The position numbers and the translations under genes are program-made. The notes beneath the pieces were generated by a model that saw only the letters and a list, made by a program, of their open reading frames with translations, made no database searches and had not been told where the DNA came from. Positions 9,399 to 19,265 of a stretch of DNA of 64,000 bases are shown here, one piece after another (position 1 is the first letter of the stretch; every line of letters starts with the position of its first letter). The DNA is taken from assembly GCA_965228045.1 (NCBI GenBank), contig OZ245789.1, positions 2,604,001-2,668,000 on the forward strand. Direction: 5' to 3'. This DNA comes from JANQEU01 sp965228045. GTDB taxonomy: Bacteria > Bacteroidota > Bacteroidia > Cytophagales > Cyclobacteriaceae.

Positions 9399-10877
9399 TT
9401 GTCTGATACGGGAAAGCGATTGGTAAGAAGGATCGGGATTCTGTCCCTGGTCGCGACAGGGATATGTTCCATGCTTGGTGCTTCGATAAACGTAGTGCCC
9501 TTCATGATCCATCGGAGCGTTCCGGGAATCGGGCCATACGTCTTTCCCGCCTTTCTTTTTGCGATGGTTCCGGGCCTGTTAGCTGCATTGGCTTATAGTA
9601 GCCTTTCCTCTGCCATGCCCAGGGCCGGAGGCAGTTATATTTATGCCAGCCGCGGACTTAATCCATACCTTGGATTTATTGCCAGTTTCTCCCAGTGGTT
9701 TGGTCTGAGCATTGTGATTGGGGTTATAGCCTACATTATCGTACCCTTTATACGGGATGTTTTCATTGGACTGGAATGGGAGGTGGCAGCGACATTTCTG
9801 GAACAGGGAACGGTTCGCATTACGATAGCTCTCGCGCTCATCTGGTTATTTGTCTATATCAATGTATTGGGTGGGAAGTTCTACGAGCGCACAGTTGTGC
9901 CATTGATGATCCTGATGTTTATGCTTGGTGTGATCGTGATTATCACCGGCTTTACTTTCAACCAGGAGCACTATCTGTCTGTCATAAAGGAAAATGTCAC
10001 CCCTCAGATTAGTGATCGTCCGGACTTTGATCTAAGAATATTTCTATCCGCCGCTGCCATTCTGTTCTCCAGTTTTATCGGATTTGATGCCATAGCGCAG
10101 GCAGGAGGAGAAGCCAAAAATCCTTCAAGATCTCTTCCAATCGCGATTATGCTTGCCATCCTGACCGTTGGAACCTTTTATTTTCTGTATACCATCGGCG
10201 TTTACCATACTGTTCCCTGGTGGTACGTGCAGGAACAGGCAGCGATAAAGGATATTACGGCCCCCGGTCTTATCAGTCCACTACTTCCCACGATTCTGTC
10301 TGTTGGGATTTTGGTAGGTGCGGCGATTGCCCTGATCAATGACCTGCCGGCTATGTTGCTGTCTGTATCAAGACTGGTCTTTGCCTGGTCCGATGACGGC
10401 ATTTTCCCTTCCGGTATTGCAGCCACACACCAAAAATATCATACCCCACATCGGGCCTTGTATCTCAGTGGTGGAATTGCCTCGGTGGGAGTGTTAGGTA
10501 GTCATTTCGCAGGTGACTTTTTTTTGGGCATAGATATTATGATCACATCTATGATGGTAAACTTCCTGTTGATGTGTCTGACGCTGTTGACCATTTTCAA
10601 AGTGAATCCTACACTATCAAAGGAAATAAAGGTTCTTAAGTCACTGAAAATCAGAAGGTTCGTCGGGCTTACCGGAGTCCTGTTATTGCTGTTATTTTTG
10701 ACCGTACATACCATGAAGGATCTGAATGCTGAAGTTGACGCCTGGTACTTCAGATCGACACCAGTATGGCTCATTGTGATGACAATCGGATCTTTGATCT
10801 ATTTTACAAAAACCAATTCCATGAAACGATCAGGAAAAGACCTGGATGAATTGTTTCGAAAACTACCCTCCGAATGA
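9399..10877 (+). CDS. APC superfamily amino acid/amine permease
   Basis: 492 residues with about twelve hydrophobic helices. TM1 contains the LSLVATGICSMLGASINVVPF stretch typical of APC transporters, and the AGGSYIYASRGLNPYLGF segment is the conserved TM3 region. TTG at 9399 is the likely start because an in-frame TAG precedes it immediately and translation from it begins MSDTGKRLVRRIG. The stop overlaps the next gene's ATG by 4 bp (ATGA), so the transporter and the aldo/keto reductase-RidA protein are translationally coupled. Substrate cannot be named; the coupling to a RidA domain suggests an amino acid or amine whose breakdown gives reactive imines (inference). Confidence 0.88.
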   Translation: MSDTGKRLVRRIGILSLVATGICSMLGASINVVPFMIHRSVPGIGPYVFPAFLFAMVPGLLAALAYSSLSSAMPRAGGSYIYASRGLNPYLGFIASFSQWFGLSIVIGVIAYIIVPFIRDVFIGLEWEVAATFLEQGTVRITIALALIWLFVYINVLGGKFYERTVVPLMILMFMLGVIVIITGFTFNQEHYLSVIKENVTPQISDRPDFDLRIFLSAAAILFSSFIGFDAIAQAGGEAKNPSRSLPIAIMLAILTVGTFYFLYTIGVYHTVPWWYVQEQAAIKDITAPGLISPLLPTILSVGILVGAAIALINDLPAMLLSVSRLVFAWSDDGIFPSGIAATHQKYHTPHRALYLSGGIASVGVLGSHFAGDFFLGIDIMITSMMVNFLLMCLTLLTIFKVNPTLSKEIKVLKSLKIRRFVGLTGVLLLLLFLTVHTMKDLNAEVDAWYFRSTPVWLIVMTIGSLIYFTKTNSMKRSGKDLDELFRKLPSE

Positions 10878-12325
10878 GTAATAAGACACACATCACACTG
10901 GCCCCCGGGCTGAACATTTCAAGGGTACTGACAGGATTATGGCAAATCGCCGACCTGGAAAGAGACGGAAAAGAGTTAGATCCCAATGAGATGACACCGT
11001 ACATGTCGGCTTATGCCGATGCGGGATTCACAACTTTCGATATGGCAGACCATTATGGTTCCGCCGAAGTGATAGCCGGAACATTTAGAAAGAATACTAA
11101 AAAAGATGTTCAGCTTTTTACAAAGTGGGTTCCTGAACCCGGAAAAGTCGATAAAAAAACTATTCGAAAAGCAGTCGAAAAGGCACTTGAACGGCTTCAG
11201 TCTGATCAATTGGACCTGATGCAGTATCATGCCTGGCACTACCCTGATCCCGCCTGGCTGGATACGCTGTTTGAATTACAGGAATTAAAGCAAGAAGGCC
11301 TGATCCGACATCTCGGTGTCACCAATTTTGATTCTGCCCATCTTAGGATCGCTGCGGCAAGCGGTATTAAACTGGTTTCCAACCAGGTGTGCTATTCCTT
11401 GCTGGACCAACGGGCCAGCGGTGAAATGAAAGCTGTTTGCCAAGCCTACAACATCAAGTTACTTGCATTTGGGACACTGGCCGGTGGATTTTTAAGTGAA
11501 AGATGGGTCGGACAACCGGAGCCGCAGGTCGATGAGGGCTTTACGTGGTCCCAGATGAAGTACAAGCGATTCATAGACCAGGTGGGCTCATGGGAGGATT
11601 TCCAGTCTTTGTTGGAAATGTTGAAATTTATCGCTCAAAAGTATAATGTGACAATTGCCAATATCGCCACCAGGTACATTATGGATCAGCCACATGTTGC
11701 CGGGGTTATCCTGGGAGCACGACTGGGGAAAGGTGATCATATCCGGGAAAATCTTGGTCTATACGATATCGAACTGGATAAATCCGATCGTAAAACAATT
11801 GCACAAAGGCTTAAAACACTGCGGGCCATTCCGGGGGACTGCGGTGACGAGTATCGCAAACCACCATTTCTTACCGCATCAGGTGACCTGAGCCATCACG
11901 TCAAGGGTTTTCCTGATCCGTATGAAACATATGATAAGGAGAATGGGAACAAGATCGTATTGAGCGGTACTGAATGGGAAGACATTGCAGGGTATTCCAG
12001 GGCGATTCGTTGCGGTAATACGATTAAGGTTTCCGGTACGACTGCTACACATGGAGACAAGCAGATCGGAGGGGATGATCTTAAAGCGCAGACTCATTTT
12101 ATTATTGATAAAATCGAAGGGGCGGTGATATCTCTTGGAGGCACACTGGAAGATATTGACAGAACCCGGATTTTCATCAATGATGTTGCAGATTGGGAAC
12201 CCGTTTCAAGGGCTCATGGTGAGCGATTCGGACACATTCAACCTGCCAATACGCTTGTACAGGCGAAGTTGGTAGGGGAAGGATATAAAGTTGAAATTGA
12301 AGCTGAAGCAACGATAAAGAAATGA
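10874..12325 (+). CDS. Aldo/keto reductase fused to a C-terminal RidA (YjgF) domain
   Basis: 483 residues. Residues ~8-320 form an aldo/keto reductase barrel: catalytic-type FDMADHYGSAE (Asp and Tyr), FTKWVP (Lys) and DLMQYHAWHY (His), with a cofactor-binding VILGARLG segment near 280. Residues ~365-483 form a RidA/YjgF domain (YSRAIRCGNTIKVSGTTA... RTRIFINDVADW...NTLVQAKLV). AKRs reduce carbonyls with NADPH; RidA proteins hydrolyse reactive enamines/imines. Joining both in one chain suggests sequential handling of an imine and its carbonyl product. ATGA overlap with the upstream permease gene shows one operon. The exact substrate is unknown. Confidence 0.88.
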   Translation: MSNKTHITLAPGLNISRVLTGLWQIADLERDGKELDPNEMTPYMSAYADAGFTTFDMADHYGSAEVIAGTFRKNTKKDVQLFTKWVPEPGKVDKKTIRKAVEKALERLQSDQLDLMQYHAWHYPDPAWLDTLFELQELKQEGLIRHLGVTNFDSAHLRIAAASGIKLVSNQVCYSLLDQRASGEMKAVCQAYNIKLLAFGTLAGGFLSERWVGQPEPQVDEGFTWSQMKYKRFIDQVGSWEDFQSLLEMLKFIAQKYNVTIANIATRYIMDQPHVAGVILGARLGKGDHIRENLGLYDIELDKSDRKTIAQRLKTLRAIPGDCGDEYRKPPFLTASGDLSHHVKGFPDPYETYDKENGNKIVLSGTEWEDIAGYSRAIRCGNTIKVSGTTATHGDKQIGGDDLKAQTHFIIDKIEGAVISLGGTLEDIDRTRIFINDVADWEPVSRAHGERFGHIQPANTLVQAKLVGEGYKVEIEAEATIKK

Positions 12326-12406
12326 GATCTGGGATGGTACAGTTCCACCAATCCTTCAGATGTGCTGACTGAGGAATAGATCGGATGATGACAAAGGTGC
12401 ATTGTT

Positions 12407-12766
12407 CTAATGCTGATCAAACATGATCTGATTGCCATCAGGATCCACGAGGATAATATGCTCCGGACCGGAGGTCGACTCATCTGCTTCCTTGATTAGG
12501 TTTACACCTTTGGATTTCAGTTCTTTCTGAACAGTCCTGACATCCTTTGGATTAAATGTCAGGATAGTATCTTCAAACATGCCATAAAAAAGACCGATTA
12601 CGGTAACGCCACTTTTCAATATGCGCCAGCTGGAGGTATCTGTGTCCGGGAACCCTTGATGCATGTGACCGCCATCAATGATTTCAAATCCGAGGTTTTG
12701 ATAGAAGGTGAGACTTGCTTTCATATCCTTGACCGGAAGACTGATTGAGAATTGCCCTAAATCCAT
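12407..12766 (-). CDS. VOC (glyoxalase/bleomycin resistance) family protein
   Basis: 119 residues, a single vicinal-oxygen-chelate module: FSISLPVKDMKASLTFYQNLGFEI start, and IILVDPDGNQIMFDQ end, as in the family. It lies antisense and convergent to the AKR-RidA gene. Metal ligands are not certain. VOC single-domain proteins serve as lyases, dioxygenases or resistance proteins; no specific activity can be assigned. Confidence 0.85.
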   Translation of the reverse strand: MDLGQFSISLPVKDMKASLTFYQNLGFEIIDGGHMHQGFPDTDTSSWRILKSGVTVIGLFYGMFEDTILTFNPKDVRTVQKELKSKGVNLIKEADESTSGPEHIILVDPDGNQIMFDQH

Positions 12767-12922
12767 AGAGTGTTATTTTGATTAAACTTGGCGCTATTAT
12801 CGAGTAATTTGTGCAAAACAAGCTCATACTTTAGGGTGATTTTTATACTTATCAAATAACGTGAGGTATATTGAATCCGATACGACACGGTTGATGGGTC
12901 GACCTTTGTCAACAGAGCAGCT

Positions 12923-15700
12923 ATGAGAAAGATACTTACATTTCTATTCGTTATCAATATAGCAATAGGTGCTGGTGCCCAGGTATATAAAACCATTTCG
13001 GGCCAGGTTGTAGATAGAAGTACGCAAGAGCCTCTTCCATTTACCACGGTATACCTTCATGGAAAATCGATTGGAACGGTGGCGAATGAAAACGGGGAAT
13101 TTGAGCTGAATATTTCAACAGAACATCAAAATGACTCCCTAACGGTATCTCACATTGGGTATGAAAGCTATTATGGTCTTGTCAAAATCATGTCACACGA
13201 TATGAGCATTGAACTCAAGGAGGCGATAGTTGATTTAGATGTAGTTTCAGTTGAAGCTAAAAAGCTGACAGCCAATGAGATATTCGCTAAGGTCATATCA
13301 AAAATTGAGGATCAGAATGGCTATCCGGATTTTGATTTTCGAATGGATGGTTTCTATCGGGAAGTTCATGCCAGTGAGGAAGAAAGAACGGGCGTACTGG
13401 AATGTGCCCTGGAGGTTTATTCTGATGATGTAACAAGGGACTTCAAGGATATTGTATTTACCCAATTCCGTAAGGTCTATAACAGACAGAAAAACACTGA
13501 TCAATTTATACAAGCCAAGGAGGGACATAATCATCTGTTGCTTTTGCTTAACGACGGTATCAACCTCGTGCCATTGGCCAAACAAGTCAATCGAACCATC
13601 TGGAAACTACCACTGGAGGTAGAACGGATTACCTATTATAATGACAGGCTGGTCTATGTTCTTGTCAATAAGGTACCGGGTAGATTACTTAGACTTTTTG
13701 TTGACGTTGAAGATTATTCAGTTTACAAGAATGAACTGATCATGGAAGTGGAGCCGGAGGATCATGAGCGATATGCCTGGCAGAAAGTCAATTCAAAAGG
13801 AGAAAAGTGCGGAGCTATCCTTGATCATCAAAGCTATGAATATCGGGAAATCAATGGTAAGCTTTTTCCATACTACTCCTTCAGAAGGTTTGATTTCCGG
13901 TGTTACGATCTTAAGGAAGAACGATTGTCTGCAAACTCATCCTTTTCCACAGAACTGCTGATCAACAATGTCGAGCCGGGAATTTCCCCGGATGCAGCAG
14001 ACAGGTTCAAAAGAAAGCAAGGATTGATCAACCGAAATGAACCTTACGATTCGGCATTCTGGCAGTATTTCAATGACATTAAAGATGTAACCATTTCTGA
14101 TAGACTTTCCGACGAAACCATCAGCATTGAGAATCAATCATCCGGATACATTGGGAAAACCAGACCAGCCTATCCGAATCGAAGTCTAAAGATTGGAGAT
14201 CACTCGGCCTTAGAATTTACCCGAGCCGACACCTTGTTTGGTGCTCCAAGTCCCTCGCTAAGCTGCTACGATGTAAGACATTATGATCTGAGCATTCGTG
14301 TTGATCCGGAACGGGAATGGATTGATGGGTTGTCACAAATTGCCTTCGAGATGGTAGATTCATCGGACCGCATACGAGTGGATCTTTTTGAGTATTTGGA
14401 GATAACGAAGATTCTCTTTGAAGATCAGGAACTGGACTTTCAAAGGGATTTGGATGCGGTGTATCTGCAATTTCCTAAAACCCTTTATCCGGAAGCATTA
14501 TACGCTATTCAGATCAGCTACGAGGGTCATCCGCTTGATCCGGATTTTGACTTATGGGCCAGTGGGTTTCTTTGGGACCAGGATGTTGAAGGTCAGCCAT
14601 TTTTGCAATCCTTGTGTCAGGGCTATGGACCAAAAGCCTGGTGGCCAGTGAAAAACCATCTTTCTGATGAACCTGATAGTGCCTCCGTTCACATTACACT
14701 GCCTGATACGCTCTTTGGGGTATCAAATGGAACAATGGTTGGTAAATCCAGCGAAAATAACGAGACCACTTACCATTGGAAAGTTCGTAATCCCATCAAT
14801 AACTATGGTATCGCTGTTCATATTGGTCACTATAAATCATTGAAGACAACTTTAAATAATATGCCCCTGAGCTATTATTTTTTAGCAGGCGACAGTCTAT
14901 TGGCCAGGGAGAACCTTCAAATAGTTCCTGATATGCTGAAGATTTACGAGCGTTATTTTGGACCATATCCTTTCCGGGAAGATGGATTTAAAATTGTGCA
15001 ATCGCCTTACCCTATGGAGCATCAAAGTTCTGTTGCAGTAGGTAAGTACTTTGATGATCAATTGATCCTGCATGAATCTGCCCATGAATGGTGGGGCAAC
15101 TCCGTGAGCATCAGGGATAATGCGGACATCTGGATCAACGAAGCTTTTGCTACTTATGCTGAGTCACTTTACATTGAAGCCACTCTGGGATACGAATTGG
15201 GTCAGGAGTATCTTAATGCACGTAAAAGCGAAATTCACAATGATCATCCACTGGTGGGCGTGCGTAACGTGAATCATTTTCATTACCGGATTGAGGACAA
15301 ATACTTCAAAGGAGCCTTGATGCTGAATACGTTAAGACATCTTGTGGACGATGATGAACTATGGTTTGGCACAATAAAGGGGATAGCACAGGAGTTTCGA
15401 CATTCATTCATAGATACCCCAACATTGCTAAAATACCTGAATGACAAATTGGGACAGGATTACTCGGCATTCTTTCAACAATATTTATATGCCACCGAAA
15501 TCCCGATTCTTATAGTTGACAAGAACGCGATGGACCGATACAAGTGGAAAAATATCGGAGAGGATTTTACGATGAACATCGTTATCGATGAGCGGTCCGG
15601 CATACGACCTACAAGAGTGTGGCAAAGTGCTGGCTTAGATCTATCGGCTTTGATTGACGAAATCGAGTCACGGTATTTGGTAAAAGTTGTATTGGAATAA
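12923..15700 (+). CDS. Secreted CarboxypepD_reg-like domain / M1 metallopeptidase fusion
   Basis: 925 residues. Signal peptide about 1-20 (ending GAGAQ). Residues ~26-105 are a CarboxypepD_reg-like (transthyretin-like) domain with the ISGQVVDRSTQEPLPFTTVY start. The middle (~110-440) is a Bacteroidota-type beta-rich region of no recognised activity. From ~450 an M1 peptidase follows, with HESAH at 717-721 and Glu740 18 residues on (in WINEAFATY), so the zinc site is intact; PYPMEHQSS near 700 stands where GAMEN would be. It is a cell-surface or periplasmic peptidase. No operon partner is obvious, but an M19 dipeptidase gene follows after 72 bp on the same strand. Confidence 0.87.
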   Translation: MRKILTFLFVINIAIGAGAQVYKTISGQVVDRSTQEPLPFTTVYLHGKSIGTVANENGEFELNISTEHQNDSLTVSHIGYESYYGLVKIMSHDMSIELKEAIVDLDVVSVEAKKLTANEIFAKVISKIEDQNGYPDFDFRMDGFYREVHASEEERTGVLECALEVYSDDVTRDFKDIVFTQFRKVYNRQKNTDQFIQAKEGHNHLLLLLNDGINLVPLAKQVNRTIWKLPLEVERITYYNDRLVYVLVNKVPGRLLRLFVDVEDYSVYKNELIMEVEPEDHERYAWQKVNSKGEKCGAILDHQSYEYREINGKLFPYYSFRRFDFRCYDLKEERLSANSSFSTELLINNVEPGISPDAADRFKRKQGLINRNEPYDSAFWQYFNDIKDVTISDRLSDETISIENQSSGYIGKTRPAYPNRSLKIGDHSALEFTRADTLFGAPSPSLSCYDVRHYDLSIRVDPEREWIDGLSQIAFEMVDSSDRIRVDLFEYLEITKILFEDQELDFQRDLDAVYLQFPKTLYPEALYAIQISYEGHPLDPDFDLWASGFLWDQDVEGQPFLQSLCQGYGPKAWWPVKNHLSDEPDSASVHITLPDTLFGVSNGTMVGKSSENNETTYHWKVRNPINNYGIAVHIGHYKSLKTTLNNMPLSYYFLAGDSLLARENLQIVPDMLKIYERYFGPYPFREDGFKIVQSPYPMEHQSSVAVGKYFDDQLILHESAHEWWGNSVSIRDNADIWINEAFATYAESLYIEATLGYELGQEYLNARKSEIHNDHPLVGVRNVNHFHYRIEDKYFKGALMLNTLRHLVDDDELWFGTIKGIAQEFRHSFIDTPTLLKYLNDKLGQDYSAFFQQYLYATEIPILIVDKNAMDRYKWKNIGEDFTMNIVIDERSGIRPTRVWQSAGLDLSALIDEIESRYLVKVVLE

Positions 15701-15772
15701 TGTCTTACTGTACGGAAATGGGAGTGGTTGATGTTAGGCCTCAATCTTCTGCCTATTCTCTATATTGTGTTC

Positions 15773-17011
15773 ATGAAAATAAGCTTTCGTACCCTGATTC
15801 CAATTCTGATCCTCTCGGTGCTTTTTTCCTGCAGCGGGAATACAGATCAAGGGGATCCGACTGTGGAAGAAAAATCCTACCAGAAAATACACGAAGATGC
15901 AGTCGTGATCGACGGCCACAATGATTATTTGTTTTTCATTGTGGATGAGCTAATTAGGGAATACCTGGGTGATCGGGAAACGGACTACGCTAGCGATTTA
16001 AGGGGCCTGACACATCTTGACCTTGACAGGCAAAAGGCAGGAGGCCTGGATGTGCAATTCTTTTCGGTCTTCTGCCTGGGGAGCCAGGAAGATCCTTTTG
16101 ATATGGCCATCAGGCAAATTGATTCCATGGACGCAATAGTCTACCGCAACTCTGATCTAATGGCTTTGGTTACCAGCAGTCAGGAACTAAGAAAAGCGCT
16201 TGATGAAAAGAAATCCATTGCCATGATGGGTGTCGAGGGTGGACATATGATGGAGGATGACCTGGATAATCTCGAAACATTTTACGAGCGAGGAGTACGT
16301 TACATGACGCTGACCTGGAATAACTCCACTTCCTGGGCCACAAGCTCCAACGATGAGGCTGCTGGCATGGAGAAAAAGGGACTTACTGATTTTGGTCGGG
16401 AGGTGGTAAGAAAAATGAATGATCTGGGAATGATCGTAGACATCAGCCATGTGGGAGAACAGACATTTCAGGACGTGATGGACGTTACTTCTAAGCCTGT
16501 GATTGCCTCGCACAGCTCCGTTTATAATCTCTGTAACTACCATAGGAACCTGAAGGATTACCAATTGAAAGACATCGCAGAGAATAATGGTGTCGCCATG
16601 GTTAATTTTTACCCAGGATTCATTGATTCCACCTTTTGGAAGAAGGAAATGGCTTTTTTTGAAAAACATCAGGAAGAAAGTGATTCACTAGCCGCCCTGT
16701 ATGACGATGACTGGCTGATAGAGTACCATCTCTACAGGAAATACCCCGAAGAAGCCAATGAGATGACGGCGCCTTTATCAGTCTTAATTGACCATATTGA
16801 TTATATCGTGCAGCTAATTGGTATTGACCATGTGGGTCTGGGATCGGATTTTGATGGCATCACCATTACACCCCGCCAACTGGATGATGTGACGGATTTC
16901 CCGCTGATCACAAAAGCCCTCCTGGATCGGGGTTATTCGGAGGAAGATGTCAGGAAGATTCTTGGTGAGAATTTTATTAGGGTACTTAAGGCAAATGAGG
17001 AAAGTAGGTAA
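15773..17011 (+). CDS. Membrane dipeptidase (M19 family) lipoprotein
   Basis: 412 residues from ATG 15773, chosen because it opens with a lipoprotein signal whose lipobox is LFSC (Cys20); an upstream in-frame ATG at 15731 would bury it. Dinuclear zinc motifs of the family are present: DGHNDYLFF, MMGVEGGHMME (Glu), DISHVGEQTF, IASHSSVYN and GIDHVGLGSDFDG (His, Asp). M19 enzymes hydrolyse dipeptides with broad stereochemistry. Lipid anchoring suggests periplasmic final-step peptide digestion, in line with the secreted peptidases nearby. Confidence 0.92.
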   Translation: MKISFRTLIPILILSVLFSCSGNTDQGDPTVEEKSYQKIHEDAVVIDGHNDYLFFIVDELIREYLGDRETDYASDLRGLTHLDLDRQKAGGLDVQFFSVFCLGSQEDPFDMAIRQIDSMDAIVYRNSDLMALVTSSQELRKALDEKKSIAMMGVEGGHMMEDDLDNLETFYERGVRYMTLTWNNSTSWATSSNDEAAGMEKKGLTDFGREVVRKMNDLGMIVDISHVGEQTFQDVMDVTSKPVIASHSSVYNLCNYHRNLKDYQLKDIAENNGVAMVNFYPGFIDSTFWKKEMAFFEKHQEESDSLAALYDDDWLIEYHLYRKYPEEANEMTAPLSVLIDHIDYIVQLIGIDHVGLGSDFDGITITPRQLDDVTDFPLITKALLDRGYSEEDVRKILGENFIRVLKANEESR

Positions 17012-17085
17012 GTAGAGACAATTTCAGTGTCAATTATTTCCAAAAACTTACTTTTGAAAGTCTAATATCATTAACAATCAGTAAA

Positions 17086-18234
17086 ATGAAAACGCTATTC
17101 TACACAGGTATTTCATTACTTATCATTTTTGAAATATTGAAGGTTTTCTTCATTATGCCAATGCCAGGCAGCCAGGAGGTAAACAGTATAGACCTTGCTT
17201 ATTTCCTTCATAAAAGCCGTTGGTTCATCAGAATTGGATTGGCTTTGCTAATCGCATTGGGTGCAAGTCAGGCATTCCGAAATAGAAAATGGGTTGCTAT
17301 ATCATTGACAGTAGTTGCCTGTGTTGTGTTGTGGATGTTTAATTTCAAATTGGTTGCTGATAAGATGTTCTACCAGCCCAATGATTTGATTATGGCTGAT
17401 ACGTCTTCTAACCAGATTCCGGATCACAAGCTGGTCATCGGCATCACCATGGACGGTATTTCCAAAGCATATCCGATACAATTAATAGCCTATCACCATC
17501 AGGTGTTGGATGAGATCAAGGATGTGCCCTTGATGGTCACTTATTGCTCGGTTTGCAGAACAGGCAGGATATTTGAACCACAGGTAAGTGGTGCGAAAGA
17601 GACTTTTCGTCTTGTCGGAATGGACCATTTCAATGCAATGTTTGAAGACGAAACAACAGGCAGCTGGTGGCGCCAGGTGAGTGGTGAAGCCATTGCAGGT
17701 CCTCTTAAAGGCTCAGTATTGCCGGAATTGATGAGTGAACAAATGACGCTGGCGCAATGGATCGGCCTTCATCCGGAGACACTTATCATGCAACCTGACT
17801 CTGCTTTCATTGATGAGTATGAATCGCTGGAAGACTATGATTTTGGGATAGAAAGAGGCAAACTAACCATGACGGATACGCTTTCCTGGAACGACAAATC
17901 CTGGGTAGTCGGAGTAGTATCCGGCGATTCAAGTTATGTCGTGGACTGGAATGAATTAAAAAGGAAGAGAATCATCAATTTTCATCTTGATGATCGTCCA
18001 ATGATGGTTGCTTTGGCGGAAGATGATTTAAGCTTTTTTGCTTTTGAACGACCATCGGATCAACCATTTACAATACAAAATGATACTCTAATCGGGGACA
18101 GTGTGAACTATAACCTGTTAGGTGAGGCCATTGGTATGGAGATGTCTTCTCTAAAAGGAGTGAACGCCTACCAGGAGTTCTGGCATAGCTGGAATACATT
18201 TCATGCAGATTCAAAAAATGCCCCGAGGCCATAA
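17086..18234 (+). CDS. DUF3179 domain-containing membrane protein
   Basis: 382 residues. Three hydrophobic helices in the first ~115 residues (3-22, 44-62, 71-90) are followed by a soluble DUF3179 domain (~120-375). The domain's hallmark TYCSVCRTGRIFEP segment, with two cysteines, is intact, as is the GSWWRQVSGEAIAGPLKG segment. The family is of unknown function and often occurs near respiratory or copper genes. A TACTTTTG element at 17049-17056 could be the -7 box, though no clear -33 box is seen. It lies upstream of the YHYH/SCO1 group but is separated by 207 bp. Confidence 0.85.
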   Translation: MKTLFYTGISLLIIFEILKVFFIMPMPGSQEVNSIDLAYFLHKSRWFIRIGLALLIALGASQAFRNRKWVAISLTVVACVVLWMFNFKLVADKMFYQPNDLIMADTSSNQIPDHKLVIGITMDGISKAYPIQLIAYHHQVLDEIKDVPLMVTYCSVCRTGRIFEPQVSGAKETFRLVGMDHFNAMFEDETTGSWWRQVSGEAIAGPLKGSVLPELMSEQMTLAQWIGLHPETLIMQPDSAFIDEYESLEDYDFGIERGKLTMTDTLSWNDKSWVVGVVSGDSSYVVDWNELKRKRIINFHLDDRPMMVALAEDDLSFFAFERPSDQPFTIQNDTLIGDSVNYNLLGEAIGMEMSSLKGVNAYQEFWHSWNTFHADSKNAPRP

Positions 18235-18441
18235 TATTTGGGATAACGAATTGCCTACCCAAACAGCCAAAAACCAAACCTACCAAAAACTAATCCATAC
18301 CGGATCATTCGGTAAAAACACCCGAACAACCGGACTAAATAAACGAGGCCTGAAAATAATTTAACTTTTGCAGGTAGTGTAAACTGACAACTTCCCGTCT
18401 TATACGCAATAGTGGAAGTACAATTAAACTAAAACAAAACA

Positions 18442-19254
18442 ATGTTTCTAAAGAAAATTACTAAACCAATGTTTCCTCTCATGCTGACCATGGTGTTTGC
18501 AATGTTTGTGATTGCCTGCGATGAGGACAGTGATGCGATGGAACCAGATGAAGACCCGGATGGAATGGAAAATCCTGAAGAACCAGAAGAGCCGGAACTT
18601 ACAGACATCAGTGTTGTGGCAGAACTATTCTACAATACGGACGCTGTTACGGTTTCCGTGGATGATAACTGGGTGACCATTACCACAAAAGACCTACCGG
18701 ATCATAAGAGTATGTACTATGATCGTGACAATGAATTGTATGAAGGGTATAATGAGCCTGACAATCCGGATTTTAAGCAAAATCCAGGACAAATTGGAGA
18801 ACAGAACATTGTGGCTAAGATCCCAAGATTTCCGGAAGAGGCAACAAGTAAAACTGCCCCTGGACTCGGACCTATGGGTGTGGCCATTAATAGCGTGGTA
18901 TTCTTTAACCAGCAGGCTGCGCCCGGAGATGATATTCTGGACGAGCTGAACACCTTCGATCAATATGAAGGTCATCCGGCTGGTGACATGTACCATTATC
19001 ACATCGAACCGGTATGGGTTACGGAGTTCAAAGGAAAAGACGTTTTCATGGGCTTTCTGTTGGATGGATTTCCGGTATATGGACCAATGGAAGATGGGGA
19101 GGAAGTGACCAATGACGACCTGGATGAATACCACGGACATTTTGGCGAAACCGAAGACTTCCCTGCAGGTATTTATCACTATCACATCACTACTGAGTAT
19201 CCATGGATCAATGGGGATGCTTACTATGGTGAACCAGGCACTGTGACTCAGTAA
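18442..19254 (+). CDS. YHYH domain lipoprotein
   Basis: 270 residues. A lipoprotein signal ends at FVIACDED (Cys26), followed by an acidic Pro/Glu-rich linker. The remainder carries the YHYH domain: GPMGVAINSVVFFNQ, then DMYHYHIEPV, FLLDGFPVYGP and GIYHYHITTEYP. The family is an extracytoplasmic protein of unknown function, His-rich and therefore a possible metal binder. It is followed after 11 bp by the MORN-like lipoprotein and then SCO1/SenC in an operon, suggesting a role in copper or redox metabolism at the envelope (inference). Confidence 0.88.
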   Translation: MFLKKITKPMFPLMLTMVFAMFVIACDEDSDAMEPDEDPDGMENPEEPEEPELTDISVVAELFYNTDAVTVSVDDNWVTITTKDLPDHKSMYYDRDNELYEGYNEPDNPDFKQNPGQIGEQNIVAKIPRFPEEATSKTAPGLGPMGVAINSVVFFNQQAAPGDDILDELNTFDQYEGHPAGDMYHYHIEPVWVTEFKGKDVFMGFLLDGFPVYGPMEDGEEVTNDDLDEYHGHFGETEDFPAGIYHYHITTEYPWINGDAYYGEPGTVTQ

Positions 19255-19265
19255 AATATAAGAAT

